From positions 124,001-188,000 of the forward strand of contig NZ_BMMD01000002.1 of NCBI RefSeq assembly GCF_014645655.1: a DNA stretch of 64,000 nucleotides, written 5' to 3'. Below, one piece after another: positions 57,853-64,000 of the stretch (the stretch's first letter is position 1; every line of letters begins with the position of its first letter). Position numbers and translations under genes: made by a program. Source of the stretch: Agromyces bauzanensis. GTDB taxonomy: Bacteria; Actinomycetota; Actinomycetes; Actinomycetales; Microbacteriaceae. The notes below the pieces were generated by a model. It searched no databases. It saw only the letters and a program-made list of their open reading frames with translations, and was not told the DNA's origin.

Positions 57853-58064
57853 GCCTTGAAACCTACCTCACCGAGTGAGACGTGCCGCACGATCTGCCAG
57901 CCCACCGGAGCCGAGGTCCGCTCGGCGTGGCGCGCGCACAGGTCGTAGCCGTGCGGCTCGCGCGTGATGGCGAGGGGCCCGAGCACGGCCATCGAGTCGG
58001 CGTAGTCGAACGTCAGCGTCGCGACCGCCTCGGCGGCGCATGCGGTGCGCGAACAACGTCTCAT
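57849..58064 (-). CDS. DUF3499 zinc-ribbon-like protein
   Basis: This 71-residue protein has C4 and C9 in RRCSRTACAAEAVATLTFDY and a later Cys-x2-His in YDLCARHAERT, which suggests a small zinc site. The family is confined to Actinobacteria and sits beside phosphomannomutase. Function unknown. It is at the short end of the family range, but start and stop are clear. Confidence 0.85.
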   Translation of the reverse strand: MRRCSRTACAAEAVATLTFDYADSMAVLGPLAITREPHGYDLCARHAERTSAPVGWQIVRHVSLGEVGFKA

Positions 58065-58100
58065 GGCTCAACCAGAGTAGCGACGGGTGCGGACATTACG

Positions 58101-58550
58101 ATGGAAGGCATGCATCGATCCCGTCGTGTCGCGACGCCCCGTTCTCCCCGGCGACTCGCGCGAGACCGGCACGGCCGCGGCATCCGCTCGGCCGTGACCG
58201 GCCCGCACCTCGAGCCGCTGCGCACGAGGCTCGACGACTTCGACTTCACGATCGCGACGACTGCGGCCTACCTGCGCGGCCTGTGGCCCCAGCTCGAGGG
58301 CGTCGTGTTCGAGGTGGCCCAGGGCCCTGCCGAGGCGATCCACGGCGACCACATCGACCGGTGGAAGGTCTGGCACGACGAACGCCGCATCACGTTCTAC
58401 CGGCTGCCCATCGTGCGCTTCCTGCGGCTGCAGGAGAGCGAGGACCGCGACGAGAAGCTCCTCATCGAGAGCTGCGTGTTCCGGGCGATCGGCGAGCTGC
58501 TCGACAAGGACCCGTGGGAGCTCGCTCCGGGTCGCTACCGGCACCTCTGA
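58101..58550 (+). CDS. Zincin-like (metallopeptidase-family) protein without HExxH
   Basis: This 149-residue protein has a basic leader (RRLARDRHGRGIRS) and a domain like the small PF06262-type metallopeptidases that Actinobacteria encode beside DUF3499. At the place of the HExxH helix it reads CVFRAIGELLDKDPWEL, so no zinc site is present and peptidase activity is unlikely. Two ATGs (58101, 58110) are possible; neither has a good ribosome site, and a near-leaderless start is possible because TACGAT overlaps this point. Confidence 0.7.
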   Translation: MEGMHRSRRVATPRSPRRLARDRHGRGIRSAVTGPHLEPLRTRLDDFDFTIATTAAYLRGLWPQLEGVVFEVAQGPAEAIHGDHIDRWKVWHDERRITFYRLPIVRFLRLQESEDRDEKLLIESCVFRAIGELLDKDPWELAPGRYRHL

Positions 58551-58609
58551 ACCGGCGGCCATCGCGTCGCGCGTCGGCGGTGCCGCAGGTCGGCGGCGAT
58601 CGCCGCAGG

Positions 58610-60061
58610 TCAGCGCGGGTACACGCGGATCGGCGAGTCGAGCGGGCCGGGCGGCTGCACGCCGAACGACGCCAGTTCCTCGTCGCCCGCGAACGACACC
58701 GTCGCGTGCAGTCCCTCGGTGCCGCGGAGCACGGCGGATGCCCCTGCCACGAGCTGCACAGACGCCGATCCTGCCGCTGGCACCGTGACGGTGCGCTCCG
58801 ATCCGCCGCTCGAGATCGTGACCTCGGCTGCGGCATCCGCATCGGGATTCACGAGGTGCAGCGTGGGCGAGGGCCCGGGGGGCACCGCGACGACGGCCGC
58901 GTCGAGGAGCGGCGCCGTCGCGACGGTCCACGCGAGGTCGGAGGGCGCCGAGGCATCCGTCTGGCCCTCCGTGCCGCCCACCGTGGCGCGCGCGGCGGCG
59001 GCGACCGGGGCGTCCGACTCGATCCGGATCGTGTAGGCGCCCGCGTCGAGCACGCCGAGCGGCACGTCGACGACCTGGCCCGGCTGCAGCGTCGCCGCGA
59101 TCGTGGTACCGCCCGACCCGGATTCGGGGACGACCCCGATGGAGACCTCGGCCGCCCCGTCGCCGGGCGCGAACAGCCGCACGGCGGGGTGCTCGTCGCC
59201 GTCGGCATGATCCTCGGTCGGCTCGATGCCGCCCGACTGCGGCACCACGAAGCCCGGGATCACCTGTCGCGTCCCCGGCGCGGACGTGGCGCCGGTGAGC
59301 TCGATGCCGGCGGGCGCGAGACCGACGACTACCGAGTGCACGAGACTCGCCGCGATGCCCCCGCCGGTGGCCGTGACCTGCACGACGGGCGAGGTGAGGT
59401 TCGGGGCGAGGCCGGCGAGCGAGAGCACGCGCTGCGTTCCGGGGGGCACGATGATCCCGAGTGCCGACGGAGCCTCGACGGGTCCCGTCTCGCCGAAGAC
59501 CCGCACGTCCACGGTCGACGCGACGGCCGACGGGTTCGAGAGGAGCACGAGGCCGCTGCGGCCCAGACTCGTCGCGCCGGCGACCAGCCAGGACTCGGCG
59601 ACGGCCTCGCCGCACGCCGCCGCGGCGAGTCCCGAGATGCTCTCGCTCTCGACGGACTGCGACTGCGCACCCGCGAGCATGCCCGCGTCGACGCCGCCGG
59701 GCTCCGCGGCGATCGCGACGGGCGAGCCGTCCTCGGCGGCGCGCGGATTGCCGGGAGCCTCGAGCGGCACCTCCTCCAGGGTGGCGCCGGCCGGCTCGGT
59801 CGCGGTCACGAGGTCGGCGGAGCCGACGGAGGCGGCGGTCGTCGCGGCCGTCGGGTCCTCGCCGAGCGCGAGCAGAGGCCCTGGGCAGACGCGCAGCTGC
59901 CGGCTCTCCGCGGGCTGCACCTCGAGCGACGGCACCTCGGCGCGGTGCTCGGGCCATGGCACGAGCGCGGCCGCCGCGACGGTGCCCACAGCCAGTGCGG
60001 CCGCCGCGACGAAGGCGAGCGCACGGGCGCCGAAACGCAGGAGCCTCCGGTCAACGGCCAT
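58610..60061 (-). CDS. DUF5719 secreted/anchored beta-rich protein
   Basis: This 483-residue protein has one N-terminal transmembrane anchor (ALAFVAAAALAVGTVAAAAL) followed by Ala/Val/Gly-rich repeats of beta-strands that look like tandem Ig-type domains (LVLLSNPSAVASTVDVRVFG; PSPTLHLVNPDADAAAEVTI). It overlaps the preceding glycosyltransferase by 11 bp. The pair is conserved in Actinobacteria, so it may be an extracytoplasmic partner in polymer assembly. Function is unproven. Confidence 0.82.
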   Translation of the reverse strand: MAVDRRLLRFGARALAFVAAAALAVGTVAAAALVPWPEHRAEVPSLEVQPAESRQLRVCPGPLLALGEDPTAATTAASVGSADLVTATEPAGATLEEVPLEAPGNPRAAEDGSPVAIAAEPGGVDAGMLAGAQSQSVESESISGLAAAACGEAVAESWLVAGATSLGRSGLVLLSNPSAVASTVDVRVFGETGPVEAPSALGIIVPPGTQRVLSLAGLAPNLTSPVVQVTATGGGIAASLVHSVVVGLAPAGIELTGATSAPGTRQVIPGFVVPQSGGIEPTEDHADGDEHPAVRLFAPGDGAAEVSIGVVPESGSGGTTIAATLQPGQVVDVPLGVLDAGAYTIRIESDAPVAAAARATVGGTEGQTDASAPSDLAWTVATAPLLDAAVVAVPPGPSPTLHLVNPDADAAAEVTISSGGSERTVTVPAAGSASVQLVAGASAVLRGTEGLHATVSFAGDEELASFGVQPPGPLDSPIRVYPR

Positions 60062-63035
60062 CGTCGTCTCCTTCCGGCGCGTCGGCAGTCGAGTCGGCGC
60101 GGCCGACGGATGCCTCGGCGGACTCCGGCTCGGGCTCCGGCTCCGGCTCCGGCTCCGGCTCGGGCTCCGGCTCGCCCCGCTCGGCGCCCTCCACCGCCGC
60201 GCCCGCCCCGGGGGTGGGCCGCCGGCGGCGACGCGCGCCGCGCCGCGCCTGCCGCCGGTCGGGCTCGCGTCCGGCTCCCGTGGGGATCGAGAGGAGCAGC
60301 GTCGCGCCGATGACGATCAGCTGCAGCGTGGTGATGACCACCGCCAGCCGGCCGCCCGCGTCGGCGGGGATGCGCGCGGCCGCGGCATCCGGTTCCGCTC
60401 CCGAGAACCGCCACAGCGTGCCGAAGTCGGTCTCGCCGACCGCGACGAGCGACGCGTTGCCGTCGAGCGCGGTGCGGGCGCGCTCCTCGGCCTGCATCGC
60501 CTCGCGCCCATCGTCGGCCGCGGGGACGAGGAGCACGAACGAGACGCCGAACTCGCGCACGGCGGCCTCTGGGTCGAACCCGCTGCGCGAGGCGAGATTG
60601 CCCGCGATCGTCGCGAGCTCCTCCTCGTCGGCGGTGAGCTCGGTGCGCGTCTGGTCGAGGGTGGACTGGTCGTCGAGGGTGGCGCCCGTGCCGTGCTCGA
60701 GGGTGGCGCGGATGCCGCCGTCGGGCTCCGGCTCCATGGTGAGCGTGGTGACGCGTGGATCCGCCTCGGCCTGGGCGACGACGTACGCCGGCAGGCTGCG
60801 CTCGCCTGCGGGCCCGAGCGGCACGGCGCCGGTGGCGATCGCGACGATCGACGGCACGACGGCGACGAGCGACACCAGCGCGACGACGCCCGCCACGACG
60901 GCGGCACCGCGGCGCAGGGCGTCGAGCGACACGACGGCGGCCAGGATGAGCCCGAGCCAGGCGAGGCTGAGTCCGGCGCCCGCCCAGACCGGCACGACCT
61001 CCGGGCCGATGATCGCGACCGACACCTGGGCGGCAGCGACGGCGGTGGCGAACCCCCCGAAGGCCGCGCCGAGCGCGAGCAGGGCGCGGCGGAGGTGGGG
61101 CGACATCACCGCCGCGAGCGCGGCGAGCACGAGCGGCACGACGAGCACGGACGCCACGATCCGGGGGTCGAGCGGCGTCACCGCACGCACGAGCTCCTCC
61201 CAGCCACCCCACCCGCCACCCGGGAGACCCAGCGCGAGCTGCCACGCCGTCGGCACCGGCCCGCCGACCGGCACGCCGGGATCGGCGAGGAGGCCGAGCG
61301 GCGTGCCGCGCCCGACCTGCTCGATCGCGAGCGGCAGCGCGAGGGCGAGCGCGGGGATCGGAAGGCCGACGAGGCGCACGGCCGCGCGGCCGCTCACGGC
61401 GAGGGCGACGATCCAGCCGATGACGAGCGCCGGAGCGAGACTCGGCGCCGCGGCGACGACCGCGGCGAACAGCAGCGCGGCCGTCGCGGCTGCGCCCCAC
61501 GAGGCCGCCGCGCCGAGCACGGCGAACGCGAGCCAGCCGAGGAGGACGTGGGCGAGCACCGCGCCCGGGCGGCCGTCGGCGAGCGCGGTGAGGAACATCG
61601 GCGCCGCGGCCCAGGCGATGGCCGCGAGGGCGCGGAGCGAGCCGCGCTCGGTGAACCGGGATGCCGCGAACCACACGCCCATCGCCGCAGCCGGGAGCGC
61701 GATGAGCCACAGCAACAACACCGCGAACGACGGCGACCAGAAGGTCAGGGAGCCGAGCACCGCGAGCAGCCCGGCGAACGGGTCGGCGGCGCCGACGAAC
61801 CCGGTGCCGATGTCACGCCAGCCGTACGCGGCATTGCGCCAGAGCTCGGCGAAGCCCGAGAGCGGAAGGAGCCCGCCGCCACCGACGCCGGTCACCCCGA
61901 TGAGCCACGAGAACAGGCCGACCGAGGCGGCGCTCGTGGCGAGCAGTACCCAGCCGCCGCCCGCGCCCAGGAACTGCAGTTCGTCGGTGCGCCCACGAGC
62001 CCGGGCGCGACGCGCCTCGGCCGCCGCCTGACGCCGCCGGCGCACCTCGTCGGGCTGCATCCGCAGCGGTGCGATCGACGACCAGCCGGTCGTGCGCGAC
62101 CCCGCGAGCACTCGGCGCGCGCGGGCGACGCGCCTGGCCGAGAACATCGCGGCGAGGGCGGCCGCGAACTCCCCGGGGATCGCGCCAGGGCGCTTGACGA
62201 GCAGGTGCCGGATGGAGCGCAGCAGCGCGAGCGGGAGGAAGCTCAGCCAGTGCAACGGCACGAGGGCCGCGGGGGCGTACACGAGCCGGCGGTGCAACTC
62301 GGCGGCACGCGCGGCCCGGGCGCGCCGGCGCACCGCGCGTCCGCGGCCGTCACCTGCGGGGCCCGCCACGCCGTCGGCGGCGAAGCGCACGCGCGCGTCG
62401 GGCACGACGGCGACGCGATGCCCGGCGAGGCGCGCACGCACGCCGAGGTCGAGGGCGTCGTCGGCCGTCGGCAGCACGGGATCGAAGCCGTCGAGTGCCC
62501 GCCAGACGGTGTGGCGCACGAGCATGGCGGCGGGGTCGAGTCCGAGCACGTCGCTGAGGCGGTCATGCTGACCCTGGTCGAGTTCGCCGGCGACGATGGG
62601 AACGCTGCGGCCGAGGCGCGTCAGCGTGCGACCCAGCCCGGCGATCCGTTCGGGCTCGTCCCACTCCATGAGCTTCGGCCCCGCCGCGGCGACCGACCTC
62701 GCGGTCTCGAGGGTCGCGACGAGGGCGGCGAGCGCGTCGGGCGCGGGTGCGGAGTCCTCGGCGAGGAGCCAGAGCGCGTCGGCGTCGGAGGCCGGGGCCT
62801 CGAGCACGCGCTCACCGGCACGCACGGCCTCGCCGAAGCTCAGCGCCTCCTGCACCTCGACGACGTGGGTCGCCCCGGCCGCAGCGGCCTGCTCGCGCGC
62901 CTCGGCGTCGGCCGCGGTGAGCACGACGACGAGCGCATCGAGCTTCCGCACCTGCGACCGGATGCCGTCGAGGGTGCTGGCGAGGTGGTCGCCGCCGTGA
63001 CGTACGACGAGGACGGCGGTGACTCTGGGGAACAT
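60051..63035 (-). CDS. Very large GT2-type membrane glycosyltransferase
   Basis: This 994-residue protein has a GT2-like N-terminal domain (about 1-260: VTAVLVVRHGGDHLASTLDG, ALWLLAEDSAPAPDALAAL, then LGLDPAAMLVRHTVWRALDG). The acidic metal site reads AED, weaker than the usual DxD. A membrane region of about twelve helices follows (about 290-800), then an extracytoplasmic stretch and a final helix. Near the C-terminus a GGCTCC hexamer repeat (60122-60175) encodes an EPEPEP tail. Probably makes or exports a cell-surface polysaccharide; acceptor unknown. ATG 63035 gives the family N-terminus. Confidence 0.86.
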   Translation of the reverse strand: MFPRVTAVLVVRHGGDHLASTLDGIRSQVRKLDALVVVLTAADAEAREQAAAAGATHVVEVQEALSFGEAVRAGERVLEAPASDADALWLLAEDSAPAPDALAALVATLETARSVAAAGPKLMEWDEPERIAGLGRTLTRLGRSVPIVAGELDQGQHDRLSDVLGLDPAAMLVRHTVWRALDGFDPVLPTADDALDLGVRARLAGHRVAVVPDARVRFAADGVAGPAGDGRGRAVRRRARAARAAELHRRLVYAPAALVPLHWLSFLPLALLRSIRHLLVKRPGAIPGEFAAALAAMFSARRVARARRVLAGSRTTGWSSIAPLRMQPDEVRRRRQAAAEARRARARGRTDELQFLGAGGGWVLLATSAASVGLFSWLIGVTGVGGGGLLPLSGFAELWRNAAYGWRDIGTGFVGAADPFAGLLAVLGSLTFWSPSFAVLLLWLIALPAAAMGVWFAASRFTERGSLRALAAIAWAAAPMFLTALADGRPGAVLAHVLLGWLAFAVLGAAASWGAAATAALLFAAVVAAAPSLAPALVIGWIVALAVSGRAAVRLVGLPIPALALALPLAIEQVGRGTPLGLLADPGVPVGGPVPTAWQLALGLPGGGWGGWEELVRAVTPLDPRIVASVLVVPLVLAALAAVMSPHLRRALLALGAAFGGFATAVAAAQVSVAIIGPEVVPVWAGAGLSLAWLGLILAAVVSLDALRRGAAVVAGVVALVSLVAVVPSIVAIATGAVPLGPAGERSLPAYVVAQAEADPRVTTLTMEPEPDGGIRATLEHGTGATLDDQSTLDQTRTELTADEEELATIAGNLASRSGFDPEAAVREFGVSFVLLVPAADDGREAMQAEERARTALDGNASLVAVGETDFGTLWRFSGAEPDAAAARIPADAGGRLAVVITTLQLIVIGATLLLSIPTGAGREPDRRQARRGARRRRRPTPGAGAAVEGAERGEPEPEPEPEPEPEPEPESAEASVGRADSTADAPEGDDDGR

Positions 63036-63096
63036 CGGGGCCAGCCTAAGCGGCCCGCGTCGCGGCATCCGGAACCGGGCCGGGCGAGCCATGAAA

Positions 63097-63140
63097 CGGG
63101 CGTCCGTGCCGTGACCCCCCGATCACGCCACGGACGCCCG
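63097..63140 (-). terminator. Terminator of whiB2
   Basis: CGGGCGTCCGTG and CACGGACGCCCG form a 12-bp perfect stem, with an inner CGTGA/TCACG stem in the loop. It lies 48 bp after the whiB2 stop, and on the minus strand a short GTTTCAT follows. Confidence 0.75.
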
Positions 63141-63187
63141 GCCCGCGTCATGCCCGGCGCGGACTCCCGCCCGCACCGGGCACGACG

Positions 63188-63508
63188 TCACACGGCGCGC
63201 TTGCGGAGCTTGCGACGCTCGCGTTCCGACAGGCCGCCCCAGATGCCGAATCGCTCGTCGTTCGCGAGTGCGTACTCCAGGCACTCGCCGCGCACCTCGC
63301 ATCCGGTGCAGATCTTCTTCGCGTCCCGCGTGGAGCCGCCCTTCTCAGGGAAGAACGCCTCGGGATCGGTTTGCGCACACAATGCGTCGCTCTGCCATGC
63401 CAACGGATTCTCGTCGTCTGCCCCCGGACGAACCCCCGGAACGCCCAGTCTCACCGGATCGACGAACCAATCGTCAGGTACTCCAGAACGATATTCAGGA
63501 TTGCCCAT
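63188..63508 (-). CDS. whiB2: WhiB2/WhmD-type iron-sulfur regulator
   Basis: This 106-residue Wbl protein has cluster ligands C44, C67, C70 and C76 (LCAQTDPEAFFPEKGG, KKICTGCEVRGEC), the turn FGIWGGLSERERR and a basic end KLRKRAV. Relatives are needed for septation and cell division. ATG 63508 is chosen because GGGAG lies five bases upstream and the promoter below leaves a leader of about 45 bases. An ATG at 63553 would lie at the predicted transcription start. Confidence 0.9.
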   Translation of the reverse strand: MGNPEYRSGVPDDWFVDPVRLGVPGVRPGADDENPLAWQSDALCAQTDPEAFFPEKGGSTRDAKKICTGCEVRGECLEYALANDERFGIWGGLSERERRKLRKRAV

Positions 63509-63557
63509 ATCGTCTCCCACCCAGTTGTACCGACCACCCGAAGGGTGTGTCATGACC

Positions 63558-63587
63558 AATTACACCGGTGTAATTCGCGACAGTCAA
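63558..63587 (-). promoter_or_regulatory. whiB2 promoter with overlapping 18-bp palindrome
   Basis: On the minus strand TTGACT (63582-63587), 17-bp spacer, TGTAAT (63559-63564) form a strong sigma-70-type promoter. The perfect palindrome AATTACACCGGTGTAATT (63558-63575) covers the -10 box and half of the spacer, an ideal place for a repressor. Confidence 0.7.
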
Positions 63588-63716
63588 GTCGCAGATCGTA
63601 AACCCTCAAGCGCCAATCGAGGCTTCAACCCGGGCGCGACACGCCGACGGTGTTCCGCAGACGTTATGTTCTGCAGGGCGCTCGATGTCATCCCCCAGTC
63701 CGAGGGGCACGTTCCC

Positions 63717-64000
63717 TCAGTCGGCGGATGCCGCGCGGCGGGCCTCCCAGGCGCTGTCGACCATGTCGGCGAGCGTGTGCCGCATGCGCCAGTCGAGGTC
63801 GCGTGAGGCGAGTTCGCCCGACGCGACGATGCGAGCGGGGTCGCCGGGGCGGCGCGGGCCGACCTCGGGCGTGAACTCGATGCCCGTGACGGCCGCGACG
63901 GTGCGCATGATCTCCCCGACCGAGACGCCGTCGCCCGAGCCGAGGTTGTACACGGGCTCGAGCGCGTCGCCGGCGTCGAGCCGCCGCGCGGCGACCACGT
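63717..64000 (-). CDS. galE: UDP-glucose 4-epimerase, C-terminal part
   Basis: The last 90 or so residues of an extended SDR epimerase run off the window edge. YNLGSGDGVSVGEIMRTVAA, the UDP-binding PRRPGDPARIVASGELASRD and DWRMRHTLADMVDSAWEARR match the C-terminus of GalE, which interconverts UDP-glucose and UDP-galactose for surface polymers. The cofactor loop and active site lie outside. The short gap 63588-63716 before it contains no gene. Confidence 0.85.
   Translation of the reverse strand, partial: VVAARRLDAGDALEPVYNLGSGDGVSVGEIMRTVAAVTGIEFTPEVGPRRPGDPARIVASGELASRDLDWRMRHTLADMVDSAWEARRAASAD

Noticed and set aside
59226-63806. Plus-strand open frame of about 1500 codons antisense to DUF5719, GT2 and whiB2
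   Set aside because: Composition is typical of antisense GC-rich frames; all three minus-strand genes have recognisable domains.

Overview
The window is high-GC DNA from an actinobacterium. The evidence is mtrA-mtrB-lpqB, two WhiB proteins, a SigR/RsrA pair of the mycothiol-linked type, the fused 2-oxoglutarate decarboxylase/dehydrogenase Kgd, GuaB1, and the SecA/HPF/ComF neighbourhood. A Microbacteriaceae-like genome is the best guess, by inference from gene order and small intergenic regions. No rRNA, tRNA, CRISPR array or prophage was seen.

Left part (1-9.4 kb): the end of an unidentified gene with a LuxR-type response regulator, a thiamine-binding protein, a GT87-like membrane glycosyltransferase, NAD(P)H-hydrate dehydratase, a HAD hydrolase, a VOC protein and a tandem CNNM/CBS transporter pair. 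Among these lie several gene ruins: an internally deleted MFS transporter, a collapsed amino-acid ABC transporter (binding protein, permease and ATPase all truncated), and a decayed IS1380-type insertion sequence.

Catabolic island (9.4-21.6 kb): two divergent operons plus a regulator. Minus strand: enoyl-CoA hydratase and two adjacent acyl-CoA dehydrogenases. Plus strand: a cyclohexanone-monooxygenase-like Baeyer-Villiger monooxygenase, acyl-CoA synthetase, SMP-30 lactonase, zinc alcohol dehydrogenase and aldehyde dehydrogenase. Together they spell ketone to lactone to hydroxy acid to dicarboxylate to acyl-CoA to beta-oxidation. An AcoR-like regulator lacking the sigma-54 contact motif closes the island. 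Three copies of the palindrome GTCTC-N5-GAGAC lie upstream of the two operons and of the regulator, and are probably its binding sites. IS1380 and IS21-like remnants lie at the two edges, which suggests acquisition by transfer.

Core region (22-46.7 kb): guaB1, kgd, an MMPL stub, sigR-rsrA, aroA-rsgA, bcp, whiB1, a PdtaS-like histidine kinase, an orphan CpaE-like ATPase with a SAF protein, a small HTH protein, an Rv3235-family protein, secA, hpf, comF, lpqB, mtrB and mtrA.

Right part (46.8-64 kb): an SDR stub, then a five-gene plus-strand operon (GDPD-type membrane protein, DUF4129, DUF4350, MoxR, DUF58), then spoIIM, an RDD protein, ahcY, a repeat array, phosphomannomutase, DUF3499, a zincin-like protein without its zinc motif, DUF5719, a very large membrane glycosyltransferase, whiB2 and the 3' end of galE. 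Most of this is cell-envelope and cell-division housekeeping in the order usual for Actinobacteria.
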